Of a DNA stretch of 64,000 nt, positions 54,621 to 62,956 are shown in pieces. This DNA is from Kineosporia sp. NBRC 101731 (GTDB lineage Bacteria; Actinomycetota; Actinomycetes; Actinomycetales; Kineosporiaceae), in the NCBI RefSeq assembly GCF_030269305.1, contig NZ_BSTC01000009.1, forward strand, positions 124,001 to 188,000, given 5' to 3'. The position numbers and the translations under genes are program-made. The notes below the pieces were generated by a model that was not told where the DNA came from, did not search any database, and saw only the letters and a list, made by a program, of their open reading frames with translations. Position 1 is the stretch's first letter. The number at the start of each line of letters is the position of its first letter.

Positions 54621-54692
54621 CCGGTACCCGGCGGTTCCTAACGTCGGTACATCGGCCACCGCGGTGGTGGCCACCGATGGATGGAGCACCCG

Positions 54693-55151
54693 ATGACCGT
54701 TACCGATACGTCTACCGCGTCTGGATTCCAGAACGCCGCCCGGGTCTACCGCATGCACCAGGAGATCGCCCGGTCCCTCGACGCATCCAAGTCGAACGCC
54801 GTCTACGCCGTCGACACCGATCTGCTGCGGGAGTGCCTGACCTTTCTGGTCGGTTTCGGCTACCTCAGCACCGAGCAGGCCGACGCCCTGTGGAGCCTGC
54901 TCACCGGCCGGGACGGATTCGTCGACCTGCCGGCGCTTCCGTTCGTGGACGGGCGGGCGGGTTCCGCCGTCTACGATGCCCTGCGCGGCGTCGCCGTCGC
55001 CGCGACCGCGCGCGCCGAGGACGCCGACAGTTCGGTAGATTCGGTGGTGGACACGATCGTGGAGATCGGTGAGGCCATCGTCACGATCGTCCACGTGGTC
55101 CAGGAGGCCGGCGGCGCACTCTCCGACCTCTGGACCTCGATCTTCGGCTGA
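54693..55151 (+). CDS. Uncharacterised 152-aa protein coupled to matrixin
   Basis: A 152-residue protein, start ATG 54693 with GGAG 6 nt upstream (an in-frame ATG four codons earlier lacks this). I do not recognise a family. No signal peptide. The N-terminal two-thirds looks helical (ARVYRMHQEIARSLDASKS, LLRECLTFLVGFGYLSTEQADALWSLL). The C-terminal ~40 residues form an amphipathic, Val/Ile-rich stretch (SVVDTIVEIGEAIVTIVHVV, then LSDLWTSIFG) that could associate with membranes or a protein partner. The stop overlaps the start of the matrixin gene (TGATG), so the two products are made in fixed ratio. An inhibitor, targeting subunit or substrate of the protease are all possible. Confidence 0.75.
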   Translation: MTVTDTSTASGFQNAARVYRMHQEIARSLDASKSNAVYAVDTDLLRECLTFLVGFGYLSTEQADALWSLLTGRDGFVDLPALPFVDGRAGSAVYDALRGVAVAATARAEDADSSVDSVVDTIVEIGEAIVTIVHVVQEAGGALSDLWTSIFG

Positions 55152-55882
55152 TGGCCGCCGTACTCCCGGACTCGGTCCGGTACCTGGAACGCTACGGCTA
55201 CCTTCCCGCGGGAAGGCCCCTGGCCCCGGACTCGACGGCGCTGGCCCTGGCCCGGTTCCAGGCCCGGCTGAACCTCCCGGTCACCGGGCTGGACGACGAG
55301 ACCACCCGGGCGGCGCTGCGACTTGACCGCTGCGGGATGCCCGACCAGGCCGACGGCCTGGCGCTGCGGGTGACCTGTACCTGGGGTTCGGGGGAGCTCC
55401 GGTATGCCTTCGGGACGCCGTGCGGCGACTACGAGGGTGCCTTCGGGGCGGTGGAGCGGGCGATCTCGACCTGGGCGGCCGTGCTGCCCCTGAAACTGGA
55501 GCGGGTCGGGGCCGGCGACAACCCGGACGTTCTGGTGGAATGGCGCCCGGCGCAAGACCCGGACCACAGCATGGTGGGAAAAGTTCTGGCTCACGCCGAT
55601 TTCCCGGGATCCTGCTGGAGTATTGCCGAGAATCCGCCGAAACCGCTGCACTTCGACGATTCCGAGCACATCTGGGTCGACGGGGCGATCCGCGGCGCCT
55701 TCGACGTGGAGACGGTGGCCCTGCACGAGTTCGGGCACCTGCTCGGGCTCACCCACACCACGGTGGCCGGGGCCGTGATGTACCCGGCGATCGCCGGGCA
55801 CTCCACGCTGCGGGAGCTGCAGCCCGACGACCTGGAACGGCTGCGGGCGCTCTACCCGTTGCGGTCGTCCTGCGAGTCGTAG
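55151..55882 (+). CDS. MMP-like matrixin metalloprotease with peptidoglycan-binding-type prodomain, no signal peptide
   Basis: A 243-residue zinc protease of the M10A (matrix metalloproteinase) type. Residues 7-58 form a PGBD-like helical prodomain (LERYGYLPAG, LALARFQARLNLPVTGLDDETT). Cys61 lies in DRCGMPD, the cysteine-switch motif that keeps MMPs latent. The catalytic domain has KVLAHADFPG and LHFDDSEHIW (structural metal region), the zinc site HEFGHLLGLTH (His192, Glu193, His196, His202) and Met210 in AGAVMYP as Met-turn. There is no signal peptide, TM helix or lipobox, unlike most secreted matrixins, so it may act inside the cell or leave by a non-classical route. Overlaps the convergent GT2 gene by 31 bp. 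Confidence 0.9.
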   Translation: MAAVLPDSVRYLERYGYLPAGRPLAPDSTALALARFQARLNLPVTGLDDETTRAALRLDRCGMPDQADGLALRVTCTWGSGELRYAFGTPCGDYEGAFGAVERAISTWAAVLPLKLERVGAGDNPDVLVEWRPAQDPDHSMVGKVLAHADFPGSCWSIAENPPKPLHFDDSEHIWVDGAIRGAFDVETVALHEFGHLLGLTHTTVAGAVMYPAIAGHSTLRELQPDDLERLRALYPLRSSCES

Positions 55883-56829
55883 GCGATGTGATACGTGGGC
55901 CGGCCCTGCAACTGGGTGTAGAGCCGGCCCACGTACTCACCGAGCATGCCCAGGCACAGCAACTGCACCGCGCCGACGGCCGCGACCGCGACGAACGTCG
56001 AGGTCCAGCCGGGCACCGTGTGATCGGTGATGAAGGCGAGCAGGGCGAAGGCCAGCAGCAGGAAGGTGACCGCCGCACCGCCCAGGCCGAACCAGGTGGC
56101 CAGGCGCAGGGGAGCGATCGAGAAGCCGGTGAGACTGTCCACCGTCAGCCGGATCATCCGCGACAGTGGATATTTCGTGGTGCCGGCGGCCCGTTCCTCG
56201 CGCCGGTACTCGACCTGGGCGCTGGGGAAGCCGAGGGCCGGGACCACCAGCCGCAGCACCCGGTTCTGCTCGGGCAGCCGGTTCACCGCGTCTACCATGG
56301 CGCGTGACATCAGCCGGAAGTCCCCGGCGTCGGCGGGCACGTGATGGCCGACCAGCCGCCGGATCATCCGGTAGTAGACGCCGGCCGTGTGCCGCTTGAA
56401 GGCCGAGTCGGTGGAGCGGTCGTTGCGTACGCCGTAGACCACGTCGGCGCTCTGCTCGCGCGCGGCGGTGAGCATGTCGGCGATGGTCTCGGGCGGGTCC
56501 TGCAGGTCGGCGTCGATCGTCGCGACCCAGGCGCCCCGGGCCCGCACCAGCCCGGCCGACAGCGCGGCCTGGTGCCCGGCGTTGGCGCGCAGGCGCACCA
56601 CCCGTAGCTGCTCCCAGTCGCGGCGGGCCTTCTCCAGCAGCGCGGGGGTGGTGTCACGGCTGCCGTCGTCGACCACCAGCACCTCGTAGGTCTGGCCGAG
56701 GTCGTCGAGGACCGGGCGCAGGCGCTCGACGAACAGGCCGATCACGGCTTCCTCGTCGAACATCGGCACGACCACGCTCAGCTCCGGTGGCTGAACGAGG
56801 TCTGCGTCGGTGCCGGATCCCGGTTTCAT
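55852..56829 (-). CDS. Family 2 glycosyltransferase with C-terminal membrane anchor (DPM1/GtrB type)
   Basis: Transfers sugar from a nucleotide donor to a polyprenyl phosphate carrier, at the cytosolic membrane face. The 325-residue protein has a GT-A domain with LSVVVPMFDEEAVIGLF, EVLVVDDGSRDTTP and the acidic metal motif TIDADLQDPPE, then two C-terminal transmembrane helices (WFGLGGAAVTFLLLAFALLAFI, WTSTFVAVAAVGAVQLLCLGML) and GEYVGRLYTQLQGRP, the typical tail of GtrB-like enzymes. The ATG at 56829 begins the polypeptide close to the conserved domain. The frame is open further upstream without support. Acceptor not known. Confidence 0.92.
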   Translation of the reverse strand: MKPGSGTDADLVQPPELSVVVPMFDEEAVIGLFVERLRPVLDDLGQTYEVLVVDDGSRDTTPALLEKARRDWEQLRVVRLRANAGHQAALSAGLVRARGAWVATIDADLQDPPETIADMLTAAREQSADVVYGVRNDRSTDSAFKRHTAGVYYRMIRRLVGHHVPADAGDFRLMSRAMVDAVNRLPEQNRVLRLVVPALGFPSAQVEYRREERAAGTTKYPLSRMIRLTVDSLTGFSIAPLRLATWFGLGGAAVTFLLLAFALLAFITDHTVPGWTSTFVAVAAVGAVQLLCLGMLGEYVGRLYTQLQGRPTYHIAYDSQDDRNG

Positions 56830-57004
56830 CCCGGTCAGCGTAGTGGCCCGAGCAGGTGACAGGTCGATCGGCTGTCGGCCGGCCGCTGTGGAGGAGCTGT
56901 CCGGACCGGAGGGGTGTGCGTGCCGCCCGGGGGGCGGCATGGCAGACTCGGCCCTGGCTCGGGGAGATCGACCCGGAGCACCCGTTCGATGAGAGGTTCC
57001 GACG

Positions 57005-57166
57005 ATGACCGTCCCCGCCGCGTTCGTCTCAGCTGCCACTGAGGCCGCTGAGGAGCACATCGACCTGCCGCTGGACGCGTGGGTCTACCCGCTGATCGCC
57101 GGTGCCCTCTTCTTCACGCTCTTCCTGCTCACCTACTCGTTCCGGAACGTCGCGCGCAAGCACTGA
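57005..57166 (+). CDS. Small single-span membrane protein upstream of nadD
   Basis: A 53-residue protein: an N-terminal polar part (TVPAAFVSAATEAAEEHIDLPLD), one transmembrane helix (about residues 27-44, VYPLIAGALFFTLFLLTY) and the basic end SFRNVARKH. The ATG at 57005 has AGAGG about 8 nt upstream (GAGAGGTTCCGACG). It ends 6 bp before the nadD start. Small membrane proteins of this kind occur upstream of nadD in other actinobacteria; function unknown. Confidence 0.75.
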   Translation: MTVPAAFVSAATEAAEEHIDLPLDAWVYPLIAGALFFTLFLLTYSFRNVARKH

Positions 57167-57172
57167 CCCCAC

Positions 57173-57787
57173 ATGAGTGAGTCGGCCGGTGACGCCGCCC
57201 CGCGGCGGCGCATCGGCGTGATGGGCGGCACCTTCGACCCGGTCCACCACGGTCACCTGGTGGCGGCGTCCGAGGTGGGAAGCCGGTTCGGGCTGGACGA
57301 GGTGGTCTTCGTGCCCACCGGCCAGCCCTGGCAGAAGGTCGCGGACCACCAGGTCAGCCCGGCGGAGCACCGCTACCTGATGACGGTGATCGCGACCGCC
57401 TCGAACCCGGGCTTCACGGTCAGCCGGGTCGACATCGACCGCGGTGGTGCCACCTACACCACCGACACGCTGCGCGACCTGGCCGCGCTGTACCCGGATG
57501 CCGACCTCTACTTCATTACCGGCGCCGACGCCCTGACGCAGATCCTGTCCTGGAAGAACCCGGACGAGCTGTTCCAGCTGGCCTACTTCATCGGGGTCAC
57601 CCGGCCCGGTCACCGGCTCGACGGTTCCGGACTGCCCGCCGACCGCATCAGTCTGCTCGAGGTGCCCGCGCTGGCGATCTCGTCCACCGACTGCCGCGAC
57701 CGCGTCGCCGCCGGACAACCCGTCTGGTACCTGGTGCCGGACGGCGTTGTGCAGTACATCAACAAGCACGGCCTCTACCGGCTGTGA
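57173..57787 (+). CDS. nadD: Nicotinate-nucleotide adenylyltransferase
   Basis: Adenylates nicotinate mononucleotide in NAD synthesis. The 204-residue protein has the nucleotidyltransferase motif [16 protein letters not shown] (residues 14-29, with His25 and His28 in HxGH) and the C-terminal ISSTDCR motif around residue 180. VPTGQPWQK lies in the substrate region. Conserved order nadD-rsfS-phosphatase follows. ATG 57173 lies 6 bp after the preceding small gene, so it depends on translation from upstream. Confidence 0.96.
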   Translation: MSESAGDAAPRRRIGVMGGTFDPVHHGHLVAASEVGSRFGLDEVVFVPTGQPWQKVADHQVSPAEHRYLMTVIATASNPGFTVSRVDIDRGGATYTTDTLRDLAALYPDADLYFITGADALTQILSWKNPDELFQLAYFIGVTRPGHRLDGSGLPADRISLLEVPALAISSTDCRDRVAAGQPVWYLVPDGVVQYINKHGLYRL

Positions 57788-57820
57788 CAACAACCCTCGC
57801 GTTCATGAGAGGGTTTGGGC

Positions 57821-58270
57821 GTGACAGCGTCTGACCGTGCCATCGACCTCGCGACCCGCGCCGCCCTGGCGGCGTCGGAGAAGCTCGCTACCGACATCAT
57901 CGCCATCGACGTCAGTGACCACCTGGTGATCACCGACACCTTCCTGGTGGCCTCGGCGGCGAACGACCGCCAGGTGAAGGGTGTCGTCGACGGTGTCGAG
58001 GAAGCGCTGCTGAAGGTCGGGGCCAAGCCGATCCGCCGTGAGGGTGAGCGCGACGGCCGCTGGGTGCTGCTGGACTTCGGCGACGTGGTCGTGCACGTGC
58101 AGCACGAGGAGGAGCGGGAGTTCTACTCGCTCGAGCGCCTCTGGAAGGACTGCCCGGTCATCGAGCTCCCGGAAGAGGTCAAGCGCTCGAACGACGAGGC
58201 CTCGGCCGGTTCGATCTCCCAGAGCTGGGCGCTGGAAGACGAGGACGACGCGCAGAAGGACGAGGCGTGA
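57821..58270 (+). CDS. rsfS: Ribosome silencing factor RsfS
   Basis: Binds L14 on the 50S subunit and blocks subunit joining in starvation. The 149-residue protein has the DUF143 core: ATDIIAIDVSDHLVITDTFLVASAANDRQVKGVVD, GRWVLLDFGDVVVHV and EEREFYSLERLWKDCP. The start is GTG 57821 with GAGAGGG 7 nt upstream; a TTG two codons earlier overlaps the spacer. The last ~25 residues are an acidic extension. Stop overlaps the next start (GTGA). Confidence 0.96.
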   Translation: MTASDRAIDLATRAALAASEKLATDIIAIDVSDHLVITDTFLVASAANDRQVKGVVDGVEEALLKVGAKPIRREGERDGRWVLLDFGDVVVHVQHEEEREFYSLERLWKDCPVIELPEEVKRSNDEASAGSISQSWALEDEDDAQKDEA

Positions 58271-58878
58271 CCGCTGACCGGGTGATCCTGGTCCGTCACG
58301 GCCGCACCACCTGGAACGCCACCGCGCGCTTCCAGGGTCAGACCGACATAGCTCTGGACGACGTGGGTGTGGGTCAGGCCCGGCGCACGGCCGACGCGCT
58401 CTACGACGAGCTGGTCGGCACGCAGGTGCGCATGGTCTCCTCCGACCTGTCGCGCGCCGCGCAGACCGCCCGCGCCCTGGCCACGAAGCTGCACGTCGAG
58501 GTCGATCTCGACCCCCGCCTGCGGGAGATCTCGGCCGGCGAGTGGGAGGGCCGCACCCGCGACGAGATCACCCAGGGCTGGCCGGAAGACTTCGAGGCCT
58601 GGCGGCTGGGCCGTGACGTGCGGCTGGGCGGCAACGGGGAGACCCGCAGCGAGGCCGCCGAGCGCTGCGCGTCTGCGATCATCGAGCACGAGAAGGCGAT
58701 GGATCACGGCACGCTGATCTGCGTGGGCCACGGCGGTGCTCTGCGCGGGGCCATCTTCACCCTGCTCGGCACCCCCGACTGGCCCTGGAACGCTCTTGAG
58801 GGCCTGCGTAACGCGCACTGGGCCGAGCTGCAGAACGGCAACCGGGGCTGGCGGCTGAGCCGCTACAACGTTTCCTGA
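58267..58878 (+). CDS. Histidine phosphatase (phosphoglycerate mutase-like; GpgP-type)
   Basis: Phosphomonoesterase using a phospho-histidine. The 203-residue protein has the catalytic VRHGRTTWN (Arg10, His11), Glu in the EISAGEWEGRTR segment and the second His in GHGGALRG. The chain starts at a GTG that overlaps rsfS by 4 bp. In Mycobacterium tuberculosis the gene in the same place (nadD - rsfS - Rv2419c) encodes glucosyl-3-phosphoglycerate phosphatase, so a role in methylglucose lipopolysaccharide or related sugar-phosphate metabolism is possible. The substrate cannot be decided from motifs. Confidence 0.92.
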   Translation: MTADRVILVRHGRTTWNATARFQGQTDIALDDVGVGQARRTADALYDELVGTQVRMVSSDLSRAAQTARALATKLHVEVDLDPRLREISAGEWEGRTRDEITQGWPEDFEAWRLGRDVRLGGNGETRSEAAERCASAIIEHEKAMDHGTLICVGHGGALRGAIFTLLGTPDWPWNALEGLRNAHWAELQNGNRGWRLSRYNVS

Positions 58879-58897
58879 GCTGCTCCTCAGCTGTCGC

Positions 58898-58931
58898 CCG
58901 ATCTGATCTCTTCGGCGAGAGATCAGATCGG
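58898..58931 (+). terminator. Terminator after rsfS-phosphatase operon
   Basis: A 14-bp perfect stem, 58898-58911 with 58918-58931, loop TCGGCG, 20 nt after the stop codon. T-poor tail (TCTCTGG). Confidence 0.8.
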
Positions 58932-59290
58932 TCTCTGGTGCGATGGGCGCGAGATAGTCGAGCGGGCGGACGCCGTGGGCGATGCCCCGGCAGCAAGGAC
59001 GCCCGTGGCGGCGGGTTCGACCGGCGGGCGGCCGGGGCCGTCGAGCCGGTCCGGCCATGGTCCTGATGGCGGAAGAAGGTCGCCGCGCCAGGGAAGAACG
59101 GCCGCCTCGTCGCCGGCTTCCGAGGGCGCCCGGCACCCGGTCCTGGTGACCTCAGGCATCAATGACGGCTGAAGGTCCCATAGGAGTAGCCGCCTTCGAG
59201 AAGCCCCGGCAGACGCCGGGTCCGGGACGGTCCTGGGGCCCCGCGTCGCCGTCGGCGACGCGTGGCTTTCCGTGTTCGGCAATCGCAACC
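58932..59290. other. Gene-free stretch, nothing recognised
   Basis: GC-rich sequence between the terminator at 58931 and the LacI-type operators. Open frames on both strands read as Pro/Arg/Ser-rich nonsense without family motifs. It may be the remnant of a former gene, but no conserved segment remains. Confidence 0.5.
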
Positions 59291-59295
59291 ACGAT

Positions 59296-59309
59296 ATGAA
59301 ACGATTCAT
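59296..59309. promoter_or_regulatory. LacI-family-type operator 1 upstream of rhamnose/rhamnogalacturonan operon
   Basis: ATGAAACGATTCAT is a 14-bp palindrome with a central CG and only one mismatched pair, matching the TGAAACGTTTCA shape bound by LacI-family repressors. It lies about 270 bp before the first gene of the operon, within an AT-richer stretch. Confidence 0.6.
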
Positions 59310-59482
59310 TATTTGGATGTACCGATCCGGTCGCCTCCTCCCGGTCCCTGTCGAACGTCCTCTCGATCGGTCATCCACTGCCTCTTGAAACCCTTTCTTT
59401 GGTCGCCTTTCCCTGGGGTCGAAGGGTCGATATGGCGAAGATGCGGTCGCATTCATGGGTCGGCTGGCTCCTGGACGCCTTT

Positions 59483-59494
59483 TGAAACGTTCCA
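59483..59494. promoter_or_regulatory. LacI-family-type operator 2 near the MFS transporter start
   Basis: TGAAACGTTCCA matches TGAAACGTTTCA with one change, with central CG. It is 84 bp before the MFS gene start. Together with the site at 59296-59309 it could support looped repression. No LacI-family gene is within the window; it could follow beyond 64 kb. Confidence 0.6.
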
Positions 59495-59577
59495 ATACTC
59501 TGGTCAGGCTTTCTCCGCATCCACCATCCAGAGGGGCCACGCCGGTCCCTCGTCACTGACGACGAGGCGATGGACGA

Positions 59578-60936
59578 ATGAGCAACAGAGCAGCCGAAGA
59601 GCCCGAGGGCGGCGGCGTCACCGAGTACAACCCGAAGGCTGCCGCGCTGAGCGGATGGATCGGAAGTGCTCTCGAGTACTACGATTTCGCGCTCTACTCA
59701 CAGGCCGCGGCCCTGGTCTTCCCGACGATATTCTTCCCTTCCGGCAACTCGACGGTCGCGATCATCTCTTCGCTCGCCACCTATGCGGTGGGCTATGTCT
59801 CCCGCCCGATCGGTGCCGTCGTCCTCGGTGCCTGGGGCGACCGGCACGGCCGCAAGAACGTCCTCACCTTCGCCATGCTGCTGATGGGTGTCGCCACTCT
59901 CGCGGTCGGTCTGCTGCCCACCTACGCACAGGTCGGGGTGCTCGCCCCGATCATGCTCGTCGTCCTGCGCGTGGTGCAGGGTTTCGCGGTCGCGGGCGAG
60001 CTCGGTGGGGCCACCGCGATGATCGTCGAGCACAGTCCCGACTCCCAGCGTGGCTTCTTCGCCAGCTTCAGCCTGCAGGGCACCCAGGTCGGCTCGATCC
60101 TGGCCACCGGAATCATGCTGCCGATGGCCACCTTTCTCGATGACGCGCATTTCGAGAGCTGGGGCTGGCGGGTGCCGTTCCTGCTCAGCTCCGTCGTGAT
60201 CGTGGCCGGCTGGATCATCCGCCGGAAGGTGCAGGAACCGCCGGTGTTCCTGGAGCAGTCGAACCAGGACAGCCGGTTCCCGGCCGTCGAGCTGCTACGT
60301 GACCACCTGGGTCTCACCATCCGCTGCATCATCATGACCTTCACCAACGTGGTCGGCATGACGGTCCTGGTGTTCGGCATCTCGTACGCCACCCAGGACG
60401 GCTACGGCAACGGCTTCTCCAAGGACACCACTCTCTGGGTGACCCTCGTGGCGAACCTGACCGCAGTGTTGACCATTCCGTTGTTCGGGGCCCTGTCCGA
60501 CCGGATCGGCCGGCGGATTCTCATGGTGGGTGGTGGGCTCTCGGCGGGCCTCTTCTCCGGGCTGTACCTGTGGTCGGTCTCGCAGGGCCGCCTGGCACTC
60601 GTCTTCCTGGCCGCCATCGTCGTCCACGGCTGCCTGTTCCAGATGTGGAACGCCACCTACGCCGCGTTCTTCCAGGAGCACTTCCCGACCCGGATCCGCG
60701 TCACCGGTTTCGCCCTGTCGCAGAACATCGGCCTCATGCTCGCGGCGTTCTTCCCGAGCATCTTCACCGCCATCGCGCCTCCCGGGGCCTCACACATCCC
60801 GCTGATCATCGGCCTGACCACCTTCGGCATCTGCGTGGCCGGGGCCGTCGCCGCCCTGCTGACCGGGGAGACCCGGGGGGCTTGCCTGGCCGACCTCGAC
60901 TCCTCGCCGCAGGTAGTCCTTTCCGAGACCCGCTGA
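59578..60936 (+). CDS. MFS transporter, metabolite:H+ symporter (MHS) type
   Basis: Predicted importer of 452 residues and about 12 transmembrane helices. Between TM2 and TM3 is GAWGDRHGRKNVL, the MFS signature; the repeat-half equivalent is GALSDRIGRRILMVGG. The segment VVLRVVQGFAVAGELGGATAMIVEHSP is typical of MHS-family symporters for organic acids (shikimate, ketoglutarate, proline). Here the context implies uptake of a rhamnose- or uronate-containing compound. ATG 59578; no strong RBS. First gene of a five-gene co-directional operon. Confidence 0.9.
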   Translation: MSNRAAEEPEGGGVTEYNPKAAALSGWIGSALEYYDFALYSQAAALVFPTIFFPSGNSTVAIISSLATYAVGYVSRPIGAVVLGAWGDRHGRKNVLTFAMLLMGVATLAVGLLPTYAQVGVLAPIMLVVLRVVQGFAVAGELGGATAMIVEHSPDSQRGFFASFSLQGTQVGSILATGIMLPMATFLDDAHFESWGWRVPFLLSSVVIVAGWIIRRKVQEPPVFLEQSNQDSRFPAVELLRDHLGLTIRCIIMTFTNVVGMTVLVFGISYATQDGYGNGFSKDTTLWVTLVANLTAVLTIPLFGALSDRIGRRILMVGGGLSAGLFSGLYLWSVSQGRLALVFLAAIVVHGCLFQMWNATYAAFFQEHFPTRIRVTGFALSQNIGLMLAAFFPSIFTAIAPPGASHIPLIIGLTTFGICVAGAVAALLTGETRGACLADLDSSPQVVLSETR

Positions 60937-60950
60937 AAGAGAGAACCGTC

Positions 60951-61784
60951 ATGTCCGCGGAAGAGCTCCACGAAGAACGCCCCACCCTCGACCAGCTGCT
61001 GATCTCCATGGGAGTGGCGGGGGCCCGGATCTGCGAGATCGACGCATCCGAGGCCGGCGCCGGCAACATCTCCCTGTACCTCGGCTGGGACCTTGACCTT
61101 GGCGAGCGCTTCCCGGTGGCCGAGGAGATCGTGCTGCCGGTCCCCGCACCGGCCCTGGCCGGGCACACGGTGCTCTCCACCGGTTCCGGGCGGCGCCTGC
61201 GCCAGATCAAGGACGACCCCGAGGCCGCCATCGGTGCCGTGCGGGTGCACCCGGGTGGGGAGAAGGCCACGCTGCTCACCTCGCCGCGCCGTCAGTTCGA
61301 GCGCCTCACCTCGGAATTCAACTCGCACCTGGCCGTGCACCAGGACCAGGTCGATCGGCGCGGGCTGAGCTTCCAGGCCCTCGTGCACGCCCAGCCGCCG
61401 CACCTGACCTACCTGTCGCACATTGCGGACTACCGCAGCACCGCCGCGATGAACGAGCGGATCCTGCGCTGGGAACCGGAGGCGATCGTCTCGCTCCCGG
61501 CCGGCATCGGGGTGCTGGAATTCATGATCCCGGGGTCGGACGAGCTGCAGGCGGCCAACGTCGCCGGGCTGCGCCGGCACGAGATCGTGCTGTGGTCCAA
61601 GCACGGCACCATGTCCCGCTCCGACCTGTCCGTCACCCGCGCCGTCGACCGGGTGGAGTACGCCGAGACCGGTGCCAAGTACGAGTACCTGGACCTCGCC
61701 GCCGGTGGTCGTGCGGAAGGCCTGAGCCGCGCACAGATCGCGGCCGTGGCGGCGGAGTTCGGTATCGAATCGCCCTGGATCTGA
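60951..61784 (+). CDS. Class II aldolase, rhamnulose-1-phosphate aldolase-like (RhaD-type)
   Basis: A cytosolic Zn-dependent aldolase of 277 residues. The N-terminal GVAGARICEIDASEAGAGNISLYLG, TGSGRRLRQI, SEFNSHLAVH, ALVHAQPPHLTYLSHI (metal-binding His residues) and LRRHEIVLWSKHGTMSRSDLS are as in the class II aldolase/RhaD family. The expected reaction is L-rhamnulose-1-phosphate to dihydroxyacetone phosphate and L-lactaldehyde. ATG 60951 with GAGAGA upstream. Neighbouring GH105 and FAH genes fit rhamnose/rhamnogalacturonan catabolism; a related aldolase substrate cannot be excluded. Confidence 0.82.
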   Translation: MSAEELHEERPTLDQLLISMGVAGARICEIDASEAGAGNISLYLGWDLDLGERFPVAEEIVLPVPAPALAGHTVLSTGSGRRLRQIKDDPEAAIGAVRVHPGGEKATLLTSPRRQFERLTSEFNSHLAVHQDQVDRRGLSFQALVHAQPPHLTYLSHIADYRSTAAMNERILRWEPEAIVSLPAGIGVLEFMIPGSDELQAANVAGLRRHEIVLWSKHGTMSRSDLSVTRAVDRVEYAETGAKYEYLDLAAGGRAEGLSRAQIAAVAAEFGIESPWI

Positions 61785-61785
61785 G

Positions 61786-62940
61786 ATGCCCACCGATACC
61801 GGGTACAAGGTCTGGCCGGTCGCCCACAGCGCGCTGCTGCGGGCACCGGAGCGCTTCATCGCCCACGAGGACCTGAAGGAGCTCGTGCGCCGGCTCACCG
61901 GCAACCTGGTGAACATCGCCGACGAGACCGGGGAGTTCCTGCTCCGGCTCGACGACGGCCGGGTGATCGACACCAAGGGCTGGGACGGCTGGGAATGGAC
62001 GCACGGCATCGGTCTCTACGGCATCTGGCAGTACTACGACCAGACCGGCGAGAGCGCGATGCGCGACATCGTCGATTCCTGGTTCGCCGCCCGGCTGGCC
62101 GAGGGCACGGTCAAGAACGTCAACACGATGGCGCCGTTCCTCACCCTCGCCCATCGGTACGAGGAGACCGGCGACCGCACCCTGCTGCCCTGGCTGGAGT
62201 CGTGGGCGGAATGGGCGATGCGGGCCATGCCCCGCACCCCGCACGGTGGCATGCAGCACATCACGCTGGCGCAGGAGAACCACCATCAGCTGTGGGACGA
62301 CACCCTGATGATGACGGTGCTGCCGCTGACCAAGATCGGGCTGCTGCTCGACCGTCCGGAGTACGTGCAGGAGGCCACGTTCCAGTTCCTCACCCACGTG
62401 GCCTACCTGATGGACCGCGAGAGCGGCCTGTGGTTCCACGGGTGGACGTTCGAGGGGCACCACAACTTCGCCAAGGCCCGCTGGGCACGGGGGAACTCGT
62501 GGCTGACCATGGTGATTCCCGACTTCCTCGACCTGACCGGCCTGCCGGCCGGCGACCCGGTGCGCCGGTTCCTGGTCGAGGTGCTCGAGGCCCAGGTGGC
62601 GACGCTGGCGCGACTGCAGGATCCGTCGGGGCTCTGGCACACCCTGCTCGACGACCCGGATTCCTACCTGGAGGCGTCGGCGACCGCCGGGTTCGCCTAC
62701 GGAATCCTCAAGGGCGTGCGGAAGGGCTACCTGCCCGGGACGTACGCGCAGACGGCCGAGAAGGCGGTGCGGGCCGTCATCGGCAACATCTCCACCGACG
62801 GTGAGCTGCAACAGGTCTCGTTCGGCACCGGGATGGGTCCGGACCTGGATTTCTACCGGGAGATCCCCCGGACCTCGATGCCGTACGGGCAGGCCATGGC
62901 GATTCTCTGCCTGGCCGAGTACCTGCGCACCTACTACTGA
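61786..62940 (+). CDS. Glycoside hydrolase family 105/88 (unsaturated rhamnogalacturonyl hydrolase-like)
   Basis: A 384-residue (alpha/alpha)6-barrel enzyme without signal peptide, so it works on imported oligosaccharides. Catalytic Asp172 lies in QLWDDTLMMTVLPL, matching the WxDTL motif (D143 of YteR). Further barrel motifs are WDGWEWTHGIGLYGIWQYY and KARWARGNSWLTMVIPDFL. GH105 enzymes hydrate the 4,5-double bond at the non-reducing unsaturated uronate left by rhamnogalacturonan lyases, releasing rhamnose and a keto-uronate. ATG 61786 is 2 bp after the previous stop. Confidence 0.9.
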   Translation: MPTDTGYKVWPVAHSALLRAPERFIAHEDLKELVRRLTGNLVNIADETGEFLLRLDDGRVIDTKGWDGWEWTHGIGLYGIWQYYDQTGESAMRDIVDSWFAARLAEGTVKNVNTMAPFLTLAHRYEETGDRTLLPWLESWAEWAMRAMPRTPHGGMQHITLAQENHHQLWDDTLMMTVLPLTKIGLLLDRPEYVQEATFQFLTHVAYLMDRESGLWFHGWTFEGHHNFAKARWARGNSWLTMVIPDFLDLTGLPAGDPVRRFLVEVLEAQVATLARLQDPSGLWHTLLDDPDSYLEASATAGFAYGILKGVRKGYLPGTYAQTAEKAVRAVIGNISTDGELQQVSFGTGMGPDLDFYREIPRTSMPYGQAMAILCLAEYLRTYY

Positions 62941-62956
62941 TCCGGGCGGGGAGACG

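Noticed and set aside
59010-59035. GGTTCGACC resembling a tRNA T-loop
   Set aside because: No 5-bp T stem, anticodon arm or acceptor stem can be formed around it.
58923-59540. Minus-strand open frame of 205 codons in the gap after the phosphatase gene
   Set aside because: Composition is Pro/Arg/Ser-rich, no recognisable motif, and it covers the terminator and LacI-type operators.
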